Assembly: GCF_020510665.1 (NCBI RefSeq)
Contig: NZ_CP075187.1
Span: 1,818,501 to 1,882,500, forward strand
Length of the DNA stretch: 64,000 bases
From: Dechloromonas denitrificans
GTDB taxonomy: Bacteria; Pseudomonadota; Gammaproteobacteria; Burkholderiales; Rhodocyclaceae
Reading direction: 5' to 3'
Shown: positions 55,283-64,000 of the stretch, one piece after another
How the letters are laid out: the number at the start of each line of letters is the position of its first letter
Position numbering within the stretch: the stretch's first letter is position 1
Notes under the pieces: model-generated
What the model was told of the DNA's origin: nothing
What the model saw: the letters and a program-made list of their open reading frames with translations, nothing else
The model's database searches: none
Made by a program: the position numbers and the translations under genes

Positions 55283-56593
55283 TTACTGCAGTTCTTCCAG
55301 GCGAATGCGCTTGACCTTGCCTTTTTGGGCGGCCAGGCCTTCGATCTTGGCAATCGCGGCATCGGCTGCGCTTTCCTTGCAGACGTGGGTCAGGATAATG
55401 ATATCCGTCTCGCCTTCGCCCTCTTCCGGCTCGCGCTGGAGCATGGCGTCGATCGAGATGCCCTGGTCGGCCAGGATGCGGGTGACATCGGCCAGCACGC
55501 CCGGCTTGTCTTCAACGCGCAGGCGCAGGTAGTAACCGGTTTCGATCTCGCTCATCGGCAGGATCGGCAGGTTGGACATCGAATCCGGCTGGAAGGCCAG
55601 ATGCGGCACACGGTGGGCTGCGTCAGCAGTGGCCAGACGGGTGACATCGACCAGATCGGCGATCACGGCGGAGGCGGTCGGTTCGGCACCGGCGCCCTTG
55701 CCGTAGTACATCGTGGCGCCAACGGCATCGCCCTTGACCAGCACAGCGTTCATCGCGCCTTCAACATTGGCGATCAGGCGCTTGGCCGGAATCAGCGTCG
55801 GGTGAACGCGCAGTTCGATACCCTTTTCACGGCGCTTGGCAATGCCGAGCAGCTTGATGCGGTAGCCGAGCTGTTCGGCGTACTTGATGTCGGAAGCTTC
55901 CAGCTTGGTGATGCCTTCGATGTATGCCTTGTCGAACTGCACCGGAATACCGAAAGCGATCGAGGCGATCAGCGTTGCCTTGTGAGCGGCGTCGACACCT
56001 TCGATGTCGAAGGTCGGATCGGCTTCGGCGTAACCCAGACGCTGGGCTTCCTTGAGCACGTCGTCAAAGGACAGACCCTTGTCGCGCATTTCGGAAAGAA
56101 TGAAATTGGTCGTGCCGTTGATAATGCCGGCCGCCCATTCGATACGATTGGCGCTCAGGCCTTCGCGCAGTGCCTTGATGACCGGAATGCCGCCGGCCAC
56201 AGCCGCTTCGAAAGCGACCATGACGCCCTTTTCCTGGGCGGCGCTGAAAATTTCGGTGCCATGCACGGCGAGCAGAGCCTTGTTGGCAGTGACCACATGC
56301 TTGCCATTGGCAATCGCTTTCATGACCAGTTCCTTGGCCACACCGTAGCCGCCGATCAGTTCGACAATGACATCGATTTCCGGGTCATTGACCAACGCAA
56401 AGGCATCATCCGTGACCTTGCAGGCGCCGCCGGTGATTTGCTTGGCCAGTTCGACATTCTTGTCGGCCACAGTCGTGATCTGGATCGGACGACCGGCGCG
56501 ACGGGTGATTTCTTCCGCATTGCGCTTCAGAACAGTCCAGGTACCACCGCCAACGGTGCCGATGCCAACGAGGCCAACATTCATGGGTTTCAT
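55283..56593 (-). CDS. hom: Homoserine dehydrogenase
   Basis: 436 aa, monofunctional. An N-terminal Rossmann fold starts GLVGIGTVGGGTW; catalytic-domain marks include TANKALLAVHG, GIINGTTNFILSEM and EADPTFDIEGVDAAHKATLIA. A C-terminal ACT domain (about 355-430, with YYLRLRVEDKPGVLADVTRIL) allows threonine feedback. It makes homoserine from aspartate semialdehyde for threonine and methionine. It lies 44 bp downstream of the aminotransferase gene on the same strand, an arrangement usual in betaproteobacteria. Confidence 0.96.
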   Translation of the reverse strand: MKPMNVGLVGIGTVGGGTWTVLKRNAEEITRRAGRPIQITTVADKNVELAKQITGGACKVTDDAFALVNDPEIDVIVELIGGYGVAKELVMKAIANGKHVVTANKALLAVHGTEIFSAAQEKGVMVAFEAAVAGGIPVIKALREGLSANRIEWAAGIINGTTNFILSEMRDKGLSFDDVLKEAQRLGYAEADPTFDIEGVDAAHKATLIASIAFGIPVQFDKAYIEGITKLEASDIKYAEQLGYRIKLLGIAKRREKGIELRVHPTLIPAKRLIANVEGAMNAVLVKGDAVGATMYYGKGAGAEPTASAVIADLVDVTRLATADAAHRVPHLAFQPDSMSNLPILPMSEIETGYYLRLRVEDKPGVLADVTRILADQGISIDAMLQREPEEGEGETDIIILTHVCKESAADAAIAKIEGLAAQKGKVKRIRLEELQ

Positions 56594-56637
56594 AGTTTTC
56601 AGTATCAGAGAGACAGGTTTGATGGAGGGCGGACGGC

Positions 56638-57867
56638 TTAGTTGGTACCGTGACGCTTGCGATAGTTTTCAAGGAAACGAGCGACCCGGCCGATCGCCTC
56701 CCGCAGATCATCTTCGTGCGGCAGGAAAACGAGGCGGAAGTGGTCCGGGTGCGGCCAGTTGAAGCCGGAACCCTGGACCAGCAGCACCTTCTCTTCCTGC
56801 AGCAACTCGGAAATAAAGGCCTGATCGTTCTTGATCGGATAAACCTTGGGATCAAGGCGCGGGAACATGTACAGCGTTGCCTTGGGCTTGACGCAGCTGA
56901 CGCCGGGAATGGCCGAGATCAGCTCGTGCGCCAGATCGCGCTGACGACGCATGCGACCGCCCTCGCCGACCAGATCGTCAATACTCTGGTAGCCGCCAAG
57001 CGCGGTCTGGATGCCGTGCTGACCCGGCGCATTGGCGCACAGGCGCATCGAAGCCAGCATGTCGAGGCCTTCGATGTAATCCTTGGCATGACGCTTGTCA
57101 CCCGAAACGACCATCCAACCGGCACGATAGCCGCAGGAACGGTAGTTCTTCGACAGGCCGTTGAAGGTGATGGTCAGTACATCCTCGGACAAGGAAGCAA
57201 TCGCCGTGTGGGTCACGCCGTCGTAGAGCACCTTGTCATAGACTTCATCGGAATAGATGATCAGGTGATGCTGACGGGCAATTTCGATGATTTCCTTGAG
57301 CAACTCGTCCGGATACAACGCACCGGTCGGATTGTTCGGATTGATGATCACGATGGCCTTGGTTTTCGGCGTGATCTTGCTGCGGATATCGTCCAGATCG
57401 GGATACCAGCCGTTGCTCTCGTCGCACAGGTAATGCTTCGGCGTACCACCGGACAGGCTGATTGCCGCCGTCCACAGCGGATAGTCCGGCGCCGGCACGA
57501 GCACTTCGTCGCCAGCATCGAGCAGCGCGTTCATCGCCATGACGATCAGTTCGGAAACGCCATTGCCGACGTAGATATCTTCCAGCGTCACACCCTTGAT
57601 GTTCTTTTGCTGGGTGTAATGCATGATCGCCTTGCGCGCCGCGAAGATGCCCTTGGAATCCGTGTAACCCGCCGCGTTGGGCAGGTTGCGGATGATGTCC
57701 TGCTGAATTTCTTCAGGCGAATCAAAGCCGAACGCGGCCAGATTGCCGATATTCAGCTTGATGATCTTGTGGCCTTCATCCTCCATCTGCTTGGCTTTCT
57801 GCAGCACGGGGCCGCGAATGTCGTAGCAGACGTTGGCGAGTTTGGCGGATTTCTTGATAAGTTTCAC
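56638..57867 (-). CDS. alaA: PLP-dependent aminotransferase, AlaA type (glutamate-pyruvate aminotransferase)
   Basis: 409 aa from GTG 57867, which has GGGA eight bases upstream; a TTG at 57891 could extend it by eight. The opening KSAKLANVCYDIRGPVL matches AlaA/YfbQ. PLP-binding features are NPNNPTGALYP, YSDEVYDKVLYDG and the Schiff-base lysine in FNGLSKNYRSCGYRAGW; the C-terminal FRLVFLP holds the carboxylate-binding Arg. It makes alanine from pyruvate and glutamate. It is probably co-transcribed with hom. Confidence 0.9.
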   Translation of the reverse strand: MKLIKKSAKLANVCYDIRGPVLQKAKQMEDEGHKIIKLNIGNLAAFGFDSPEEIQQDIIRNLPNAAGYTDSKGIFAARKAIMHYTQQKNIKGVTLEDIYVGNGVSELIVMAMNALLDAGDEVLVPAPDYPLWTAAISLSGGTPKHYLCDESNGWYPDLDDIRSKITPKTKAIVIINPNNPTGALYPDELLKEIIEIARQHHLIIYSDEVYDKVLYDGVTHTAIASLSEDVLTITFNGLSKNYRSCGYRAGWMVVSGDKRHAKDYIEGLDMLASMRLCANAPGQHGIQTALGGYQSIDDLVGEGGRMRRQRDLAHELISAIPGVSCVKPKATLYMFPRLDPKVYPIKNDQAFISELLQEEKVLLVQGSGFNWPHPDHFRLVFLPHEDDLREAIGRVARFLENYRKRHGTN

Positions 57868-57902
57868 GACAGCTATCCCGCTATGTGGCAATGAGCCAAA
57901 GG

Positions 57903-57908
57903 TATAAT
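57903..57908 (+). promoter_or_regulatory. Sigma-70-like -10 box for the Mth938-type gene
   Basis: A perfect TATAAT lies 58 bp before the GTG at 57966. No good -35 hexamer is seen at 17 bp, so the promoter call is tentative. Confidence 0.35.
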
Positions 57909-57965
57909 CCTAATCTATCGAATGGTGCACCGCAATTTCGGCGGGCTTTTTAGGCAAATATCCTT

Positions 57966-58343
57966 GTGAAACTTCATCAATCCAACATCGCCGGACTCAA
58001 CATGTTCACCGCCTACGGCGCAGGTTATGTTGCGGTCAACAATGAAAAATACGAGAAAAACCTGATCCTGCTGCCGGAATCCATCATTCCCGAGTGGTCG
58101 ACCGCGGATATCACCTCGCTCGGCGAAAGCGACATGCAAAAGCTGCTCGAACTGGGCACTGAAATCATCCTGCTCGGCACCGGCAACCGCCTGCGCTTCC
58201 CGCCCGGCCCGCTGCTCCGTCCGTTTGCCGCAGCTGGTATCGGCATAGAGATCATGGATCTGCAGGCCGCCTGCAGAACCTATAACATTCTTGCGGCAGA
58301 AGGCCGTAAAGTGGCGGCTGCCCTGCTCTTCGATCCGCTCTGA
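57966..58343 (+). CDS. Mth938-like (DUF498) domain protein
   Basis: 125 aa from a GTG start. Family marks are MFTAYGAGYVAVNNEKYEKNLILLPE, LELGTEIILLGTGNRLRFPP and EIMDLQAACRTYNILAAEGR. These match the Mth938/NDUFAF3-like fold; the human relative helps assemble respiratory complex I, but the bacterial role is unproven. It is 42 bp ahead of the nucleotide-sugar dehydrogenase gene. Confidence 0.87.
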   Translation: MKLHQSNIAGLNMFTAYGAGYVAVNNEKYEKNLILLPESIIPEWSTADITSLGESDMQKLLELGTEIILLGTGNRLRFPPGPLLRPFAAAGIGIEIMDLQAACRTYNILAAEGRKVAAALLFDPL

Positions 58344-58385
58344 GCACCGGCCCGAACAATCAACCATTTATTGACGAACTGAACG

Positions 58386-59666
58386 ATGAAAACAATTGCC
58401 GTTGTTGGACTGGGTTACGTTGGCCTCCCGCTGGCGGTGGAATTCGGCAAGAAATTCCGCACCATCGGCCTTGATCTGTCGGCTGAAAAAGTTGCCAGCT
58501 ACAAGCAGCACATCGACCCGATGGGCGAAGTCAGCAGCGCCGACCTCAAGGCGGCGACGCTGCTCGAAGTCGGCACCGACCCGGCCGCACTGCGCGAAGC
58601 CGATTTTGTCATCGTCGCCGTTCCTACCCCGGTCGACGACGCCTACCAGCCTGATTTCAGCCCACTCGTCGGCTCCTCGAAAGCCGTCGGCCAGAATCTG
58701 AAGCCGGGCGCCATCATCGTTTTTGAATCGACGGTTTACCCCGGCGCCACCGAGGAAGTCTGCATTCCGATCATCGAGCAGTATTCCGGCAAGAAATGGA
58801 AACAGGATTTCTTCGTCGGCTACTCACCGGAACGCATCAATCCGGGCGACAAGGAACGCACCGTCACCAAGATCGTCAAGGTGGTGTCCGGTGACACGCC
58901 CGAAACCCTGGCCACAGTCAGCGATATTTACAGCAGCGTGATTACGGCCGGCGTTTATCCGGCTTCCAGCATCAAGGTAGCCGAAGCCGCCAAGGTGATC
59001 GAAAACACCCAGCGCGACCTGAACATCGCCCTGATGAACGAACTGGCGATCATTTTTGACCGCATCGGCATCGACACCGTCGAAGTGCTTGAGGCCGCCG
59101 GCAGCAAGTGGAACTTCCTGCCTTTCCGTCCCGGTCTGGTCGGCGGTCACTGCATCGGCGTCGATCCTTACTATCTGACGCACAAGGCGCAGAAGCTCGG
59201 TTACCACCCGGAAGTCATCCTTGCCGGCCGCCGCATCAACGACGGTATGGGCAAGTTCATTGCCGAGCAAACGATCAAGCAACTGGTCCGTGGCGGCCAT
59301 CCGGTCAAGGATTGCCCGATCATCGTGCTCGGCCTGACCTTCAAGGAAAACTGCCCGGATCTGCGCAACTCGCGCGTGATCGATGTCATCCGCGAACTTG
59401 AATCTTATGGCGCCAAGGTCGTCGTCCACGATCCGGTGGCCGATGCCGCCGAAGCCCGCCATGAATATGGTGTCGATCTGGTGGCCTGGGACGACCTGCC
59501 GAAATCGGCCGCCATCGTTGCCGCGGTCAACCATGCCGAATTCAAGGCTCGCCCAGCCAGCGACTTCATCGCCAAACTGGCTGGTGATGGCGTGATTACC
59601 GACGTCAAGAGCATGTTCAAGGCGGCTGAATTTACCGAGCGCGGTATTCAGGTCTGGCGCCTGTAA
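58386..59666 (+). CDS. tviB: Nucleotide-sugar dehydrogenase, Vi-antigen TviB/WbpO type
   Basis: 426 aa. NAD-binding loop [14 protein letters not shown] at 8-21, then [14 protein letters not shown], the substrate helix [17 protein letters not shown], and the catalytic cysteine in [23 protein letters not shown] starts the C-terminal UDP-binding domain. It oxidises a UDP-N-acetylhexosamine, probably UDP-GlcNAc or UDP-GalNAc, to the uronic acid for surface polysaccharide. No polysaccharide cluster lies within the window, so it stands apart from its pathway. Confidence 0.87.
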   Translation: MKTIAVVGLGYVGLPLAVEFGKKFRTIGLDLSAEKVASYKQHIDPMGEVSSADLKAATLLEVGTDPAALREADFVIVAVPTPVDDAYQPDFSPLVGSSKAVGQNLKPGAIIVFESTVYPGATEEVCIPIIEQYSGKKWKQDFFVGYSPERINPGDKERTVTKIVKVVSGDTPETLATVSDIYSSVITAGVYPASSIKVAEAAKVIENTQRDLNIALMNELAIIFDRIGIDTVEVLEAAGSKWNFLPFRPGLVGGHCIGVDPYYLTHKAQKLGYHPEVILAGRRINDGMGKFIAEQTIKQLVRGGHPVKDCPIIVLGLTFKENCPDLRNSRVIDVIRELESYGAKVVVHDPVADAAEARHEYGVDLVAWDDLPKSAAIVAAVNHAEFKARPASDFIAKLAGDGVITDVKSMFKAAEFTERGIQVWRL

Positions 59667-59683
59667 GCGGAAGAGGAGAATCC

Positions 59684-60205
59684 ATGTCTCTGTTTCAACT
59701 CGGTGAAAAGAAACCGGTGGTCGGTGAAAATGCCTGGGTCGCCCCGAATGCCACGGTGATCGGTGATGTGCGCCTGGGGAAAAATGCATCGATCTGGTGG
59801 AATGCCACATTGCGCGGCGACAACGATCCGATCCACATCGGCGACAACACCAACATTCAGGATGGTTCGGTGTTGCACACCGATGAAGGCGTTCCGATGC
59901 ATATCGGCAACAACGTCACCGTCGGCCATCTGGTCATGCTGCATGGCTGCACGGTCGGCGACGGCAGCCTGATCGGCATCGGTTCGGTGATTCTCAACCG
60001 GGCCGTGATCGGCAAGGGCTGCATCGTTGGCGCCAATACACTGATTCCGGAAGGCAAGGTCTTTCCGGATCGCGTCTTGATCGTCGGTTCACCGGGCAAG
60101 GTCGTACGCGAATTGTCCGATGAAGACGTCGCCAAACTGCAGCAATCGGCGGCGCATTACGTCGATAACGCTCAGCGTTACCGCGACACGCTGTCGCCGC
60201 TGTAA
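59684..60205 (+). CDS. Gamma carbonic anhydrase family protein (YrdA-like)
   Basis: 173 aa with the left-handed beta-helix hexapeptide pattern: [55 protein letters not shown]. Three histidines (in HTD, GHL and LHG) supply the trimer-interface metal site. It may be a carbonic anhydrase or a scaffold relative; activity cannot be assumed. AGAGGAG stands just before the ATG. It is 17 bp downstream of the dehydrogenase gene. Confidence 0.9.
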   Translation: MSLFQLGEKKPVVGENAWVAPNATVIGDVRLGKNASIWWNATLRGDNDPIHIGDNTNIQDGSVLHTDEGVPMHIGNNVTVGHLVMLHGCTVGDGSLIGIGSVILNRAVIGKGCIVGANTLIPEGKVFPDRVLIVGSPGKVVRELSDEDVAKLQQSAAHYVDNAQRYRDTLSPL

Positions 60206-60211
60206 ACGACA

Positions 60212-60233
60212 ACGCGGGGCCGCAGCCCCGCGT
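60212..60233. terminator. Hairpin between gamma-CA gene and fliW
   Basis: ACGCGGGGC (60212-60220) pairs perfectly with GCCCCGCGT (60225-60233) around CGCA. It is very stable and lies between convergent genes, but no T-run follows on either side. Confidence 0.55.
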
Positions 60234-60253
60234 CTGATTCCGGCCAGGAATCC

Positions 60254-60700
60254 TTAGACTTCGTTCACCAGGTTGCTCAGCGTGATGTTCGGACGCAGGG
60301 TCTGCATGACTTTCTGCAAGCCGACACGTGCCCGGGTATTGATCACCAGCGGCGCACGAATATTGGCGCTGACTGCCGGCGCGGCACTTTCAGCCTGACG
60401 CGACACAACCAGCATCACGGCGACATCTTCGGCCACGGGCGAAGCCAGCAACGCATTTTCGGAATCCGAAAGGGCCAATTCATAGTTGAAACCCAGCGTA
60501 GTCGGATCAATGATCTGGACAGCGAAAGCTGGATCATCGACTGACTGCAGCGTAAAACTGGCCGCCCCGCCCTGCGCGTTTTCTTCGTGCACCAGCATGA
60601 AGCGCTTGCTGTTCTCGAAGCCGACCAAGCCGCTCGGAAAGTTGATGATGCTCTCGGGATTGACCTCGACCGAGCCGAACAAATAGGTTTCAACTTGCAT
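60254..60700 (-). CDS. fliW: Flagellar assembly factor FliW
   Basis: 148 aa. [25 protein letters not shown] is the FliW hallmark; [15 protein letters not shown] closes the fold. FliW binds CsrA and flagellin and links flagellin level to translation control. The start has a near-perfect AGGAGGAATA ribosome site. No csrA or flagellar gene lies within the window, although FliW is often adjacent to csrA. Confidence 0.92.
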   Translation of the reverse strand: MQVETYLFGSVEVNPESIINFPSGLVGFENSKRFMLVHEENAQGGAASFTLQSVDDPAFAVQIIDPTTLGFNYELALSDSENALLASPVAEDVAVMLVVSRQAESAAPAVSANIRAPLVINTRARVGLQKVMQTLRPNITLSNLVNEV

Positions 60701-60817
60701 TATTCCTCCTCTGAATTGGACTACTTATCGCCGCATGCTACACCAAGCAGCTTGCGGTTGTAATTTCCCGCCGGATTCCGCATAGTCCACTCCCCTTTTT
60801 GCTGCACTGCCGCACCC

Positions 60818-63163
<2,346 letters not shown>

Positions 63164-63175
63164 AAAGCCCCACCC

Positions 63176-63203
63176 GCATCCGCTGGCCCGTGTCAGCGGA
63201 TGC
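63176..63203 (+). terminator. Terminator-like hairpin after tex
   Basis: GCATCCGCTG (63176-63185) pairs with CAGCGGATGC (63194-63203) over an eight-base loop, just after the tex stop. It is followed by ATTTGCTT, a weak T-run. Confidence 0.6.
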
Positions 63204-63292
63204 ATTTGCTTACACTTTCTGACCACCTGCTAACAGACAGCCGGCCGATCAGAACGTAAACTTGGCGGATGACGATTCAGTTCAGCCGCATC

Positions 63293-64000
63293 ATGAAACA
63301 TCCCCTGCTTGCTCTTGCTCTGGCGCCACTCGGTTTGTGGGCCGCTTTTGTCTTGCCTGACACCCTGGCCAGCAACCCCGGTTTCTGGGACTGGCGGCGA
63401 ACGTTGGTCATTCTCTCCGGTATTTTCTCGCTCTGGTGGATGAGCGCCGGCATCCTGTTGGCCGGACGGCCAGGCTGGCTGGAACGCCGTTTTGGCGGGC
63501 TCGATAAGATTTACCGCCTGCATCGCAACATCGGGATCGGCGCTGGCGTCTTCGTCTTCATGCACTGGATGCTTGAATGGCTGCCCAAGAAACTGTCCCG
63601 CCTGGGCTGGTTGCCGGAACGAGTGCGTGGCCCGAAAGGACCGAAAGACTGGTGGATCAGCCTGGCCAAGGATGTCGGCGAATGGGCCGGCTACATCCTG
63701 TTGGCCATGGTGGTGATCGCCCTGATCCGGCGTATTCCCTATCGCTGGTTTCGCCTGCTGCACAAAGGATTCGGCGCTGTTTTCGTGGCTGGCACATTCC
63801 ACGGTCTACTGCTCATGCCGGGCAATTTCTGGCAACAGCCGCTCGGCTGGCTGACCGCACTGCTCGCCGCCGCCGGCCTGATCCCGGCCCTGCTTTCCCT
63901 GGCCAACCGGATTGGCCGGCATCGCCAATACCCGGCACGGATTGAAAGCCTGCAACGACACGCGGACCACGTGCTTGAACTGGTCTGCCGGCCGCACAAG
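63293..64000 (+). CDS. Ferric-reductase-like transmembrane protein, partial at window end
   Basis: The plus-strand frame is open from 63293 to the last base (236 codons, no stop). It encodes at least five membrane segments: LLALALAPLGLWAAFVLP, TLVILSGIFSLWWMSAGILL, a helix with IGAGVFVFMHWMLEW, EWAGYILLAMVVIALI and VFVAGTFHGLLLMPG. The paired histidines in LHRNIG/FMHW and LHKG/FHG suit the two-haem ferric reductase core. A FAD/NAD-binding part would be expected beyond the window. An ATG at 63269 could add eight residues; neither start has a clear ribosome site. Confidence 0.75.
   Translation, partial: MKHPLLALALAPLGLWAAFVLPDTLASNPGFWDWRRTLVILSGIFSLWWMSAGILLAGRPGWLERRFGGLDKIYRLHRNIGIGAGVFVFMHWMLEWLPKKLSRLGWLPERVRGPKGPKDWWISLAKDVGEWAGYILLAMVVIALIRRIPYRWFRLLHKGFGAVFVAGTFHGLLLMPGNFWQQPLGWLTALLAAAGLIPALLSLANRIGRHRQYPARIESLQRHADHVLELVCRPHK

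Noticed and set aside
56650..57894. 414-codon plus-strand frame opposite the aminotransferase, and a similar one (55265-56641) opposite hom
   Set aside because: Both are antisense of well-conserved enzymes and encode low-complexity-like sequence.
63230..63802. 190-codon minus-strand frame at the right edge
   Set aside because: It opposes a clear multi-helix ferric-reductase-like frame on the plus strand that runs off the window.

Overview
The window looks like a GC-rich betaproteobacterial chromosome, most likely from the Rhodocyclales (Dechloromonas/Azonexus-like). This is inferred from the gene set: a fused-type long PurL, GcvA-like LysR, SelO, a PHB depolymerase-like esterase, FliW, the AlaA-type aminotransferase beside homoserine dehydrogenase, ParE, Tex and SbcCD. 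No rRNA or tRNA gene and no CRISPR array was recognised.

Layout. (1) 1-11,300 is core and housekeeping: a DUF2917 protein, a PhzF-family enzyme, purL, a TonB-like protein, selO, a tight three-gene set of two YbjQ-type proteins and an M48 peptidase, a DUF2141 protein, and SRPBCC and VOC proteins. (2) About 11,300-24,700 is an accessory island, partly AT-rich and littered with remnants. It holds an intact IS630-type insertion sequence, a 126-aa protein, a truncated DUF262 protein, a tubulin/FtsZ-fold protein with a Tat-like signal peptide, and a compact operon (DUF2779 nuclease, WYL regulator, DUF262+HNH protein, 119-aa partner). These are followed by a tiny triple zinc-finger-like protein, two gene fragments, and a thioredoxin-permease pair. 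(3) 24,700-37,000 is core again: an RNA methyltransferase, sbcD-sbcC, a MsrA-thioredoxin-MsrB lipoprotein, an exonuclease/GIY-YIG fusion, a CreA-like protein, a SEC-C protein, and two regulator/target pairs. (4) 37,035-43,796 is one giant gene for a 2,253-aa protein made of about 230 octapeptide-type repeats plus calcium-binding-like loops. (5) 43,900-64,000 is mostly housekeeping: radical SAM, thioesterase, yajD, nitroreductase, DUF808, esterase, parE, Spy-like, patatin lipoprotein, hom, alaA, nucleotide-sugar dehydrogenase, gamma carbonic anhydrase, fliW and tex, and an open-ended ferric-reductase-like membrane protein. A short accessory patch lies at 53,500-55,200.

The strongest candidates for undescribed biology are: the secreted-looking, catalytically degenerate FtsZ-like protein at 14,394-15,632; the nuclease/WYL/DUF262 operon beside it (15,873-20,938), which has the look of a defence module; and the giant octad-repeat protein, whose gene contains about six tandem 588-bp higher-order repeats with signs of recent multi-unit duplication. 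All functional statements are from sequence reading; no database search was run.
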